Part shown: positions 1-10,545 of the stretch, in pieces
How positions within the stretch are numbered: the stretch's first letter is position 1
How the letters are laid out: each line of letters opens with the position of its first letter
Source of the DNA: Phaeoceros laevis
Taxonomy: Eukaryota > Anthocerotophyta > Anthocerotopsida > Notothyladales
Direction: 5' to 3'
NCBI GenBank assembly: GCA_049999765.1
Contig: JBNGIQ010009481.1
Span: 311,350-375,349, forward strand
Length of the DNA: 64,000 nucleotides
The notes under the pieces: generated by a model
The model's database searches: none
What the model saw: the letters and a program-made list of their open reading frames with translations, nothing else
Told to the model about the DNA's origin: nothing
Position numbers and translations under genes: made by a program

Positions 1-1
1 G

Positions 2-1519
2 CTTGGCATAGCCCATGCCGAGAACGATGATGATCGTCAGGTGAGAACCACAATCTAGCGTCTCTCTTTTTGGTAGGCAGAGAAGTAACCAACTGGTAAG
101 GCATACCTGGCGGACTTTCTGTTGGTGGTTTACTGTTTTCTGAATGTTCTTGTCGCCAGGTTGGTGGCGTGGTAGAGCCTTTATCAACAGTCTAGAGCTT
201 TTCCTGCCATAGAGGTGTTGATGCAAGTGTTGCTACTTGGCGAATATTGCACTTTGTCGTGTGCGTTAAGCTAATCCAATGTGAGGGATATGTTGCAGGC
301 TATCGCATCCATGGTTCAAGCAAGAAATGCTGATCCAGCAAACCTCGAGGTCCTCCTTGCACTTGGTGTCAGCCACACAAATGGTCAGATCTCGTTCATA
401 GTGAAAGCACACAGTGGTGTGCAGAGGGATTTTGAAGAACATGTGCTTTCCAGCCACTGCTATTGTTCGGTGTTATCTGAGAGTTGCCCTCCTTGTTTGA
501 ACCAGAGTTGGAGCAAACAGAAGCTCTTCAGTATCTCCGGGGCTGGCTGCAAAATCATCCAAAGTATGGTCATCTTGTGCAGACCGAAGGGGCACAGCGC
601 TTGGATCACAAGGAGGTGGGTATATTATCTCGGAGATGAATTGTTGTTTGTCTGAAAGTGTTCAGTGCGCTTCTTGCTGACGATTTTGTTTTTTATTAGG
701 TGGCGCAGCTGTTCAGTACTGCAGCTTCTATGTCACCCGAGGATGGTGATGTGCACACAGTACTAGGGGTCCTGTACAACTTGTCAAGGGAATATGATAA
801 GGCAATTGGTGCGTTTCAAATGGCACTCAAATTGAAGCCTCGTGATTACTCATTGTGGAACAAGTTCGGAGCCACGCAGGCCAATAGTGCACGGAGTGCA
901 GATGCGATATTCGCATATCAGCAGGTTTGTCTCATGATGAACACACAGTGAATGATGAGTCAATGAGGCAATTTTCTTTTGTGTTCGAGGACCTGTTGAA
1001 AGAGCCTCATCACCTGACACATCGTCTGCTGCATGGGTTTCAGGCACTTGACTTGAAACCGAACTATGTCCGTGCTTGGTCGAACATGGGGATTGGATTT
1101 GCGAATCAGGTAAGTTATAATGTTCACAGTGCTTTGTAACAAGTTGAATGCTGTACCTGTTCCTATTTGAACTATTCTGTAGCATACTATGGTGGTGAAT
1201 ATTCTCCTTGTCCGTTCAGGGCCAATATGAGGAGTCTATCCCATACTATGTCAGGGCGCTATCTATGAACCCCAAAGCTGACAATGTATGGCAGTATCTA
1301 CGGATGTCCCTGAGGTGAGTTCGGCTACTGACGTTTAGGTTTTGCTGGCTTTTTTATAGACCGACTCTCCAAATTTGAGGCACAAGGAATGGGTTCAGAA
1401 TGGCTACCTCTTGCCCTGATTGGTTTCTGTGTGTATACAGCTGCTCAGGAAAAACAGACTTGCTGGGGACTTGCGATGCGAGAGACATAGCGGCCTTGCA
1501 AGACAAATTCCAAATTTGA
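2..1519 (+). CDS. PEX5: PEX5, peroxisomal targeting signal 1 receptor (3' part)
   Basis: C-terminal TPR half of the import receptor that binds SKL-type PTS1 signals in the cytosol and docks at the peroxisome. The window opens inside the gene. Exons I can place by consensus splice sites and reading frame: 2-40, 299-383, 506-615, 700-924, 1044-1109, 1220-1314 and 1441-1519 (stop TGA). The spliced product contains LGIAHAENDDDRQ, NLEVLLALGVSHTN, VHTVLGVLYNLSREYD, DYSLWNKFGATQAN, NYVRAWSNMGIGFANQ and SIPYYVRAL, which are the conserved TPR blocks of plant PEX5. The end, after MSLSCSGKTDLL, is close to the family C terminus. No frame breaks are seen, so the gene is probably functional. The N-terminal WxxxF/Y region lies outside the window. 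Confidence 0.95.
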
Positions 1520-1650
1520 AGGCCCTGTCGTGTGAGCCCTACAGGAGCCAGCGCGACACATTTTTCAAGCAGCTATTAACCAGTCCTGTCCGGATACTAA
1601 ATGGTCCAGTGAAATGAGCACAAGGAAGGGCTTTATTAGGAGCTCGATCC

Positions 1651-1656
1651 AATAAA
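1651..1656 (+). promoter_or_regulatory. Candidate PEX5 polyadenylation signal
   Basis: AATAAA lies about 130 bases after the PEX5 stop codon and before the convergent terpene synthase gene. It is a plausible near-upstream element for 3' processing. Assigned by position only. Confidence 0.4.
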
Positions 1657-1727
1657 AGCAGATGTTGAATTCAGAACTGTTCCTACTCGACATAAAAGTC
1701 ATGTTTCTTCGTCCATAGTTCGGCAGC

Positions 1728-2674
1728 TTATTTCAAATCCCCAGGCCAGGTGTTGTAGCGGCTTGCAGTTCTGTGGAAGTTGATGGTACCGGCCATCATC
1801 TCTTTCAGACCCAGCACGTAACTACGCACGAGTTCGTCGACACCGGCAGGCTCCCAAACGGGCAGGCTGGCCTCCATGTCCAGGAAGTCCCGAGTGTGGG
1901 AGTTGATGAGCTCCACGGCCCTCTCCCGCGCCTTCTCCAGCGGCACGCCGTCCCCGGCCGCCATCAACAGCTTCATCACCGAGATCTGGTTCCCTTCCAG
2001 CACGTCCAGGTGGTAGGAGAAGAGGTCGTTGGTGAGGGAGCCCACGAGATTCGCGCTCCTGTTGAGCTTCTGGATGCTGGGGTGCGCGCGCACCTCGGCC
2101 GGGAGAACCGCGTTTCTTACCAGCTCCACCTGCAGGCATATCATCTCGTAACCGGAGTTGCGCAGGCGGAGGCGGTAGAAGGCCTCCATATCCCGCTGCG
2201 CTCGGGCCTCGCCTTCCAGGTCGGCCCTGATGTCCAGGCTGGCGTCGAAGCAGTCCCCGGCAGCGAACGCGAAGGGGTCGAACCAGGCGGCCNNNNNNNN
2301 NNCACGCCGATGTCGTCCACGTCGAAGCAGAGGTCGTCCAGGAACCAGACGAAGACGATGTGGGCGGTGACCGCCGCCAGGCGCTCCGCGGTGACGGAGG
2401 AGGGGAAGTGGTAGGCGGCCATGGAGACGGCCAGGCGGTTGAAGGAGTCGAGGGAGCGGAGCCCCCACTGGTCCAGTCGCGTCTGCACCATGAGCGCCGC
2501 CTCTTCCCAGAAGACGCTCGGCTGCCCCGGCAGGATGGTGACGATCTTGTCTCCCACCTCTTTCGGCAGGGGCAGGATGCGGTCGACGCTCACCGGCTGC
2601 TGCGCATGCGGCGACGTCTTGCCGTTGGTGCCATATGCATGGCCTGCGTGTAGAACGCCTACCTCTGGCGCCAT
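1728..2674 (-). CDS. Microbial-type terpene synthase (MTPSL class), interrupted by a 10-N gap
   Basis: Class I terpene cyclase of the compact alpha-domain type, converting a prenyl diphosphate into a mono- or sesquiterpene. Start ATG is at 2672-2674 (MAPEVGVLHAG). The N-terminal part reads to the aspartate-rich metal motif (FLDDLCFD). After the gap at 2293-2302 the frame changes, as expected for an unsized gap or an intron there. The C-terminal part carries the NSE-type motif as NDLFSYHLD and ends near an RY pair (HRTASRYNTWPGDLK, stop). There are no beta or gamma domains and no plastid transit peptide, so it is not a classical plant TPS. Such genes are known in liverworts, mosses, hornworts, lycophytes and ferns and are thought to derive from microbes. 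A partial copy lies at about 10.0-10.2 kb. The product cannot be predicted from sequence. Confidence 0.85.
2293..2302. other. Assembly gap (10 N) inside the terpene synthase
   Basis: Ten Ns between the DDxxD-type motif and the following helices. The coding frame differs on the two sides, so the true missing length is unknown. Confidence 0.95.
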
Positions 2675-2745
2675 GATCGCTTCACTTGAGCTGTTCTGTG
2701 GCGTGTGCTCGCAGGGACGGGTGGCTACTGTCTGGGTCGCACTGG

Positions 2746-2755
2746 TATTTATATA
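2746..2755 (-). promoter_or_regulatory. TATA-box candidate for the terpene synthase
   Basis: On the minus strand this reads TATATAAATA, about 72 bases upstream of the ATG at 2674. The spacing leaves room for a short 5' leader. Supported by sequence and position only. Confidence 0.45.
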
Positions 2756-3029
2756 TGTGGACCCGCTAGATAATCGGTAGGTAGCTAGCGCGGTTCCTTG
2801 CCACCAGCCGCCGGCCCCAAGGAGGAGGAGGAAGCTCGGCTTGCGGCACCCTTTTGACTCTAACGAACATATGTGTGGCAGGGTGGATAGAAGCGTACGT
2901 CCGGGTTGGATTCATCCTTGGTTCATGAATGGCTAGTGTTCCTTGTGCCGTACATGTACAGTCGGGATTGCACTTTTGCTCACCTTCCTTCCATCCTTCA
3001 ATTTTAAGTGTTATTTGGATTCCTCATCT

Positions 3030-3290
3030 GCTGGAACAGTGGATACTTCCGTTTGTCGTAGCTGCACTGTTACAGTGGGTGAAAAGGGACGGCACAGCCC
3101 TATACGTTTGGCATACTGAAGACCGTCACAAACAACTTCGCCTTGGAACAAGATCGGAGAAGGAGGTTTCGGGCCAGTCTACCATCATGGGGTCCTGCCA
3201 GAGGGCCAAGTGGTTGCCGTCAGCTTCTGTCAGGGGCCTCCAAACAAGGATACAAGGAGTACAGCAATGAGGTAGTCTACTGTCTGCTTT
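3030..3290 (+). pseudogene. Receptor-like kinase fragment (glycine-loop exon), frameshifted
   Basis: The forward strand encodes the kinase P-loop region around 3150-3190 (K-I-G-E-G-G-F-G-P-V-Y), then a segment that reads GQVVAVSFCQG in one frame and LLSGASKQGYKEYSNE in the next. One base appears lost just where the ATP-binding lysine codon (VAVK) should be, destroying the frame. Only this exon-sized piece is present, so it is a dead fragment of a malectin/LRR-type receptor kinase. A very similar copy lies inverted at about 9.70-9.96 kb. Confidence 0.75.
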
Positions 3291-4515
3291 ACATATGCTG
3301 AAAGGCTCACAATGCTCGTCGGGTTGCTGACAAGACAAACACTGTCTTCCAAGGGCTCCAAGCTACCTGCCTCAACAGCTAGCTATAGCTTCTGCAAAAT
3401 AAAACGGTCTGGAGCCCAGGGCTGCTCCTTGAGAGACAGCTCTAGTGGAAACTAGTTTCCCAAGGAGGAGTACTCCTCCTTGAAGAAGTTGGAACTCCAG
3501 TCATGAATGTTGGACATACCTTTGGAAGGCTTTCAGCTGTTGCATGCAGCAATCTTCGTTCTGCAAATGCCTGCGTTCAGAAATGCAAATACCTTCCAAA
3601 GCTTTCAGGTGCCTATTTGAAGTTTCAAAGCCTTGATGCCCTCGCTACTGCCAGCCTGCATTCTGTGTGAGGCCTGCATCCCGGAGATCAGCAGTGCCTC
3701 TTCGGCCGATCTGCATTCCTGCCAGGGCAGCCCATGCCCTAAAACAGTAAAAGCTTTGTTCACGACATGAAGCAAGCAAGGCAGGTAAGAAGTACTAGGT
3801 TTGAATTTGCAATTCAGCTCATGGCAGAATCGATATGTCTGCAAAGACTGGTCACTCATGAAGATAGAAATAGGTCTGAAGAAGAAGAAGCCTATTTCTG
3901 GTGTTTGGTTGGGCAAGAAGCCAACGCGCAAGGTGAGGGGACGCTGCCACCCGGTGTGGGTGGCTGAACTCATCGTAACCAATGAACCCTCCGGTGTGGA
4001 GGGAGAGATATAGTCCGCACTAGACTATCGCGTCCCAGTCAGAGCTTGAGCTTTGGTCGGAGCAGTCCTAACCTACAGGAATGCCGACAAACTACAGTAT
4101 AATTTGGCTTATTTATGCACATTGGCACCCTCTCATCGCCCTCGCAGGGTGGGGTATTATGGACACCACCCGGCCAGCTCTCACCAATCAGCGCGACTTC
4201 CCATTCCGTTGATGCGCATGTCGGGGCTCCTGTTCCGGGAAAAGAAGCGGTGCCGGAACCGTCGTCATGCGAAACCAGCCTTAGCCGACAGACAGGCATC
4301 GCGGAGTTCCGCTTGTGACACTTGTGGCATTCTGAGAAGCAAGGTTGCACTGGCTGTCGACAGGCACTTGTGTGGGAATCACGCATTGGCTTTCAGCCTG
4401 CACGCGTGGCAATCTCGCCGCCGTCCACGTCCGCCGCCACATGAATCCGCGCATTAGCTGCACATCTTAAGCTCGAAACGCTGGTAGGTAATCCGATGGG
4501 AGCAGGCGGGAATTT
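3291..4515. other. Intergenic, no gene recognised
   Basis: Only short unsupported frames. It holds a perfect 22-bp palindrome at 3461-3482. A stretch around 3880-3935 (GAAGAAGAAG, then TGTTTGGTTGGGCAAGAAGCC) recurs inverted near 46.31-46.36 kb, so part of it is dispersed repeat. No coding region can be supported. Confidence 0.6.
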
Positions 4516-5397
4516 ATGGCTCGGGTTCGCAATGTCAAACGGAGGTCGAGTGAGGCGCAAAGACAGAGTCTGACGAAGAAGGTGGATTTCTTGCAAGAGT
4601 GGGATGCGGAGTTGTTCCATGCTCCTTTCGTGGACCTGTGGTTGAAGGCAGGTGACGGATCAACTGTTGTGGCCCATCGCAGCGTTCTGGTATTCATCAC
4701 CACTAGTACTGCAGATGCATCTTTGCTTTCAAGACTCTTGCAAGCAGAATTTTAACAAGAAAGTGTCGTAAGTTCCAGGTGCCAAATTGCACCTGTAGAC
4801 AGACCTGTAGGTCTTCTAAAGATGGATAAATTTTTCCTTTAAGTGCTGCAGGCTGGCAAGTCGCGGGTGCTGAGAGCCTTGTTGGGCTCCAACCTGAAGG
4901 AGGGCTTCACGCATTGTGTGATCGAGACGGGCAGTTCGTTTGATGCTCTGGACTCGTTTGTCCACTTCTTTTACGCGGCAGAAGTTTCTCCACAACGTAT
5001 GGAGAGGAACTGGGAGGAGCTGCTTGATCTGGCCATCAGGTACGGTGTGAAGGAGTTGGAATCCGAGTGTGTTGACCACATTCGGAAGAATGCGGTTGCC
5101 AACTTTGACTTCTCCACTATCAGTGACGAGGAGGAAGAGGAAACGGTAGGCCAGGATCCGGAGCAGCTTGAGGAAACGTGTAAATATGTGGTCTACGTGT
5201 CCAGAATTGGCAACAAGTATGGGCTGGAAGCGGTCATGGAGGCTGTGGATGACTGCATTTTCTTTTCCATTCACCGCCACAGGTTTTTCTCCTCGGCAGC
5301 GTTCCTTGAGTTGATGCAAGAGGATCCTGCACTTGCCCGTGACATCCTTAAAGGACCAACCGATCTCAACGGTTGCTTCTGCACGTCCGTGCCCTGA
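4516..5397 (+). CDS. BTB/POZ domain protein
   Basis: Two exons, 4516-4689 and 4852-5397, join in frame to a 239-residue protein. The junction, AHRSVL joined to AGKSRVLRALL, restores the typical BTB helix after the FVDLWLKAGDGSTVVAHRS strand segment. The BTB fold covers about residues 35-140. It is followed by an acidic stretch (DEEEEE) and a helical C-terminal region that could act as a BACK-like or partner-binding segment. Small BTB proteins of this kind usually dimerise and act as substrate adaptors for CUL3 ubiquitin ligases; that role is inferred from the family. No frame breaks are seen. A short diverged copy of its 3' part lies at about 10.48-10.55 kb. Confidence 0.8.
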
Positions 5398-5629
5398 TTG
5401 CAGGCCTGTCTGCAGGCCGAATTAATTAGGCTATAGTGCACACGGCTTCCATAACACGACTGTCTCCGAATTACGGTAACTACCCCGGTTACCGTTTGGT
5501 GGTTACCGTTTGGCATGATGCTCTTCTTCTTCTTCAAAGTGCTCAATTTAGAACACTCTTGGAAGTTTGCCACATTTGACGCGCTGTCTTGCAGTGCAAT
5601 GACATAGAGCGAGCTCATTATGTGTGCTC

Positions 5630-6520
5630 ACAGCTGTCAGAGTCCCGGACGTGCACATTATTGGGGTGCACTCGCACCCTACGAGTTCATGGTCATATGC
5701 ATGGCGAGTCTGATGCTAGGCTGGCGCAAGTTCGACATATCGTGGTCTCTCAGGTAAGCTACAATTGATGTGGATCCATGCTGGAAATGGGTGGCCTGTC
5801 TCTGCAGCCCCCGGTTTGCAACTTTGTCGTTGGGAGTGCTGACGGGTGGGGCCATCTTATCCACCGCAGGGTTTGGAGCTGGGTATAGTAGCTCACTCCA
5901 GATGTGATTATTGGAGTGACCTGGGGGGTTTCAAGCAGCCCTTGCACAATCCGGCCCTTGATTGCAGCTCTCTGCTTTCATTAGTTCTTCCAAGGATTTG
6001 CCCTGGGTGGCTGCATCAGTCAGGTGGTAACAAGCGCCAGCTAGTGCAGGCCTGCCTGAGCACTGTCATCTGGTTTTTTTGGGGACTTGGCTGTAAGTTT
6101 ACACTGTCATTGCTTCGGATGATTGATTACAAGTGCTGAACATTGCCCGACTTCATTCAGGCGGGGTTCAAGACCTTGTCAGCTGCCACAATGGCCTTCT
6201 TCTTCGCCGTCACCACCACACTAGGCATCGGGGTTGGGATCGGAATCCAAAACAGCTACAACGAGAACAGCCCAACAGCTCTCATCGTCCAGGGGACATT
6301 CGACTCCATCTCGGCTGGCATTTTGACCTACATGGCCTTGGTGGACCTCATTGCTGCAGACTCCCTCACACACAAGGTCCGTGGCGACTCGCTGTTGCAG
6401 TTGCAGTCGTTCCTGGCCCTGTTCGCAGGATCAGGAGCCATGCCAATTGCTTGCTGTGTGGGCATGATCACCGCCACATCATGCCTCCATCCATTTTTCC
6501 CAGTATGTAACATACTCTAT
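5630..6520 (+). pseudogene. ZIP-family metal transporter, C-terminal half (broken)
   Basis: Three exon-like pieces encode the second half of a plant ZIP zinc/iron transporter. The first, ending near 5753, holds the His-rich loop and RLAQVRHIVVSQ. The second, about 5870-6021, gives [10 protein letters not shown], then a frameshift, then [22 protein letters not shown] and FALGGCISQ. The third, from about 6162, gives KTLSAATMAFFFAVTT, YNENSPTALIVQG and ISAGILTYMALVDLIAAD. Defects are the frameshift after VAHS and a TAG where the family has Gln just after a conserved His (the motif reads FH-stop-FFQG). The N-terminal half is absent here and lies on the opposite strand at 10.55-10.95 kb. An inversion through the gene followed by decay is the simplest reading. 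Confidence 0.8.
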
Positions 6521-7088
6521 CGTAGGAGACAACACCACCATGATAGCAGACTAGAGGGATTCTTTTATTTATTGACACTTGTATCGGATGTTGGCGCGTT
6601 TTTGAAAAATGCCACAAGTGAAGAGAAGAGGGGATATCGATGGTGATGGTGACGAGAATAATGGGACGGTTTGGATGAAGTGACTTGTGAGTGGTGGCTC
6701 CGCAGCATTCATTCATGACGACTCTTGAAATCTGCTGCGTTGAGCCTTCGATAACGGTTATTCGCCTCCACCCACTTGATATCATGAACGAGTATGCATG
6801 AGGGGTTGCACTCACGCATTCATCATTTCCCCTCTGTACTTGAATGCCGAAGTGACAAGATTTATGCATATATATAGTACTTACAGTCAGGACTGCTGTC
6901 CAGACGGAAATGCTGCGCGCACTAAAAGTGCAGTGAATCTTAGGACATGTATCCGCCATGTGGCCATCTGTCCACTTCTGAAGTCAACAAGAGTAGGCAG
7001 TGGGGGCCCGAAGGTATTGGAGGTGGTTGGCTTTCTTGGCGCTCGAAAAGACTCGGAATCGTCTGTGCGGACCATTTCACTTTGTGCA
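6521..7088. other. Intergenic, no gene recognised
   Basis: Short frames only. Nothing matches a known family. It probably includes the decayed 5' end of the YbeY-HAD pseudogene that follows. Confidence 0.5.
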
Positions 7089-8766
7089 GGTCTACCCTTA
7101 CATTCAAAATAAAGAATGGCGCGGCAAGATCGTGCCACAGATGTTCTATCACTTCCTCAGCCTGCAAGCACTTGACACCAATTGTGAGGGACTCATTCTT
7201 ACAGTACTTGCACGTGCCTTGGCGAGAGCCAGCTATAAAAGCTACTATAGTGATATACCAGAGCTAGGTGGAAAGTTGCAATGATTTTCCTCTCTTTTGC
7301 AGTGGTTGCTGGGAGATATTGTTATCTCGCTGGAAACAGCTGCCCAACAAGCAAAGGACAGGGGTCATACTGTCTTGGATGAGATGCGTATACTCCTGGT
7401 TCCAAGGGCGTTGTTTTTCCATCTCGGTTGAAATCTGGCCTTCTCTGTTTTGCTCTCGGAGTGTTGCTTCAGACTAAGTGGTTTCGTCCATGTAGGTACA
7501 TGGTTTACTGCATGTATTGGGCTATGATCATCAGCTAGAACCTCAAGCGGCTCAAGATATGGAGGATGAGGAGAATCGTAAACTAAGTCATCTTGGCTGG
7601 AAAGGAGATCCATGGTTGACAAGCACTGAGCACTCTTCAGCTTTTTACAGAAGACGAAAGTGCATCAGAGCTCAGCTCCCACTTACAAAGGTAAGGCTTT
7701 AACTATTTTGTAGGAGAATATATGTCTGATTCATGCTGGTTCTGCACCATGTGCAACTTGGTTGTCTTGGGTGGTGCATGTTCCAGTGCCTGATGAATTT
7801 AATGGTCGGCATTTCTAGTTAAGGACCATCCTGGCCGGTGAGGTCCATCATCTGAATGGCAGATGATGGAGTCGTAGAAGCAGCTGTGAGAAGACGGGCA
7901 CCACCTTTCAAATTGCTATTGTGTGACATGAATGGTGAGTGCAACGAAATGCTACCAAACCGTCAAGAGCACATAATTTTGTTTCTCGAAGCATGCAGTC
8001 ATGTGCACATGCCTAAGTTGTGTACAGGTCCTCAGGACTATGGCATCCTGATGTCCTCCTGGTAGGAACTCTGCTAAATAGTCAAAGCAAAGTCACCAAA
8101 CGTACGGCAGATGCAGTAAGGATGCCATTGTTGCTGTCCAGAGTCCAGGTCATGATTGCTACTGGCAAGGTGAAGATTGCAGAGGAGTCTGACTGTTTTT
8201 ACTTATCTGTGCTAGGACGACCACTTTTGTTGACGATTCTTGTCAATATTGATACAGGCAAGACCAGCAGCCATAGCAGCGTTGGAAGTTGTGGGGCTGG
8301 CCTTAGATGGTGGCGCCATCTCTCTTGTGTCTCCTGGAGTCTTTCTTCAGGTCAAACTTGGTTGGTTGTCTCCTTGTAAATGCTGCTGTGATGCTGCATC
8401 AGGTGAAGTATAGACATGTTAATTAGCATGTCCTCCTGATCATGATTTTGCTTTGAACAGGGATCACTAGTATATGGACGTGAGGGCTCACCGGTCGACA
8501 ACAAACGGCTGGCTTTCAGATGTATCAAGTGTTTGAAGCTTTGCTGGTTTTTGCTATTCTCGGTTTCATGCACATTACATCCGAGTGTAGGTCCTGAACC
8601 TACTGTTTTGCCCTTCTAGCCTTCTACTATGAACCAAAGGTGAAGCTATTGTCGCTTAAAGCTGCTGCCCAAAAACAGTAGTCAATTAATATGCTGGTGA
8701 TGTGTGATGCAGGCTCAAGTCATGCGATCAGTCGAGCATATTGTGGCAAATGTTCCTATCCAGGCA
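7089..8766 (+). pseudogene. Chloroplast YbeY endoribonuclease-HAD hydrolase fusion, decayed
   Basis: Exon-sized pieces in order match the plant fusion of the rRNA-processing RNase YbeY with a Cof-type HAD phosphatase. The YbeY part shows NKEWRG near 7110-7125, LGDIVISLETAAQQAKDRGH near 7310-7360, and the metal site VHGLLHVLGYDHQ near 7497-7535. The HAD part shows FKLLLCDMNG (7905-7933), TLLNSQSKVTKRTADAVR, VMIATGK, ARPAAIAALEVVGLALDGG, LVYGREGSPVDNKRL and MRSVEHIVANVPIQ (to 8766). Damage: one base missing after GGCAAG at about 7121-7130 breaks the conserved DRATDVLSLPQ; the second Asp of the HAD DxD motif is Asn; an in-frame stop falls near 8596; and the HAD C terminus is missing. The transit peptide is not found. 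Confidence 0.75.
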
Positions 8767-8866
8767 TGATGCATATGGTGTCCCCCTTTGCTCTGCTGCA
8801 GTGTCTCGGAGAAGTTTGACTCGGGAATGTGGCAGCCATTGGGGTAAGAAGCGGCAAATCTAGCAA

Positions 8867-9013
8867 TAGGGCGTCTCAAACATTCACCCGTCGGCCGCGA
8901 CGGGTGCCTCGTCAGAGGGCCTGGACGCGCGGGGGCCCCGTCACGCGAAATCTCCCCCGTCGAGTCGGCCTCGACGGGGGGGTTTATGACGGGCGAATGT
9001 TTGAGACGCCCTA
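8867..9013. mobile_element. MITE, 147 bp, with about 26-bp terminal inverted repeats
   Basis: Both ends begin TAGGGCGTCTCAAACATTC when read inwards, with one mismatch in the next seven bases. The terminal TA could be the duplicated target site, as in Tc1/mariner-type MITEs. The interior is very GC-rich and can itself fold (CCGTCGGCCGCGACGG and CCCCGTCGAGTCGGCCTCGACGGGG). No coding capacity. Confidence 0.8.
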
Positions 9014-9028
9014 ATGAACTGTGTGACT

Positions 9029-9960
9029 TTAGGGATGTCGACGTCGAGTTTCTACGTTGGGTCCAGATAACCCGGGGTTCCTTTGACCTCCGTGGTTTCC
9101 TCCCCCTGTAAGCACAGAAATTTGGAAATGAGCAACCCTAGCCTCCAGTTTCCTGGTCAGAAGGATATTGGATGATTTGATGTCACGGTGAATGACTGCG
9201 GGTCGGCAGCCTGCATGGAGGTACTCCAGCCCTGGTAATTGATTGGACCACCAACGCACCTCCATCGTTACATGCTACACCGAAAATTTGCGTTCTAAGG
9301 TTGGAAGTAAGGAACTTGGAAGAGGAGGCATCACCTTTCGCAGTTCTAATCTGCCGCAATTTGAAGCCTTTGTTCCCAAGTCAAGGGCGAACTGTATGCT
9401 CCGGTCCAACCTACGATGATTGGGATCCACCGATGGAAAAAACCAAGGTTGAGTATTAGACTAGTATAGTACCATAAGATGAACTCGTACACAAGTAGCA
9501 AATTCTTTCCATTCTGACTGAATCCTAGAAGAGAAACCAAATTTTTGTGATGCACAGTTTACAGCAGGTCTACCTGTGAGCACCGTTTGAGATGAAGCCC
9601 ACCACTGTCGCATTAGTGTTTGTCTTGTCAGCAACCCGCCGAGCATTGTGAGCCTTGCAGCATATGTAAAGCAGAGCATATGTAAAGCAGACCTGTAGTA
9701 GGCTGGAGACCTCATTGCTGTACTCCTTGTATCCTTGTTTGGAGGCCCCTGACAGAAGCTGACGGCAACCACTTGGCCCTCTGGCGGGACCCCATGGTAG
9801 ACTGGCCCGAAACCTCCTTCTCCGATCTTGTTACAAGGCCAAGTTGTTTGTCACGGTCTTCAGTATGCCAAACGTATAGGGCTGTGCCGTCCTTTTCACC
9901 CAGTGTAACAGTGCAGCTACGACAAACCGAACTATCCACTACTGTTCCAGCAGACGGACC
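9029..9960 (-). pseudogene. Malectin/LRR receptor-like kinase, decayed kinase domain
   Basis: Reading the minus strand downward gives kinase subdomains in correct order. First comes the glycine loop and the VAVSFCQG segment (9.70-9.86 kb, same lost base as the copy at 3.0-3.3 kb). Then HHKNLVSLLGFSQNGKNLLLVYEF (about 9.48-9.55 kb), WEQRLQIAAD (about 9.35-9.38 kb), and [11 protein letters not shown] with [11 protein letters not shown] (about 9.15-9.24 kb). The DFG aspartate is replaced in the AHFQIS segment, and stops and frameshifts separate the blocks. It cannot encode an active kinase. The arrangement matches LRR-I receptor kinases, whose extracellular part is malectin-like. Confidence 0.8.
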
Positions 9961-9965
9961 CTGAG

Positions 9966-10210
9966 TTGAAGCGAGCAAGGTGCCTGCCTGCCTTCGTTCG
10001 GGCCGCCTGTTTCGACCCCTTCGCGTTCGCTGTCGGGGACTGCTTCGCCGCCAGCCTGGACGTCAAGGCCGACCCTGGAAGGCGAGGCCCGGGCGCTGCG
10101 GGATATGGAGGCCTTGTACCGCCTCCGCCTGCGCTGCTCCGGCAGGTGGAGCTGGTAAGAAACGCGCTTCTCCCGGCCGAGCTCGAGGTGCGCGCGCACC
10201 CCAGCATCCC
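9966..10210 (+). pseudogene. Terpene synthase fragment
   Basis: The forward strand repeats the middle of the terpene synthase at 1.7-2.7 kb: CFDPFAFAVGDCFAASLDVKAD, then in shifted frames RQVELVRNALLPAELEVRAHPSI. Nucleotide identity is clearly high, but frameshifts are present and both the metal-binding motifs and the ends are missing. It lies directly beside the kinase fragment, as the intact gene does at 1.7-3.3 kb, but in inverted orientation. Confidence 0.85.
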
Positions 10211-10482
10211 TGGAGATATGTGCATGCGTGGATCTAGTAATCTACCTGTAGCTTCCGTCACTTTTTCATTCAGTTGCAATGCTTTTTCGTCCTGTCCCTA
10301 CATAGGTATGCATGCTCCCAAAATTGCATTCCAGGATGTAGGCTTTCTGCTTTCGAACGCATCCTGCATATCACACAGGTCTGTAGGCTCTTGCATTTGA
10401 ATTCTTCCTCCTCATGACCAAGAAGTGAAAGACGACTTCAGAAACTTGAGGCAAGGAGCGATTCGAGCAGACGCGTGCATTC

Positions 10483-10545
10483 ATCTGTGGTCTATGTGTG
10501 TAAAATTGGCGACAAGTACGTCCTGGAAGCTATCATCTCGTAGTA
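10483..10545 (+). pseudogene. Short BTB-gene fragment
   Basis: The forward strand reads VVYVCKIGDKYVLEAII, matching VVYVSRIGNKYGLEAVM of the BTB gene (about 5188-5240). It ends in a stop and has no other part of the gene around it. A relic of a duplicated block. Confidence 0.65.

Noticed and set aside
5846-6139. 97-codon plus-strand frame in the ZIP region
   Set aside because: It is the frameshifted version of the second ZIP exon, not a separate gene.
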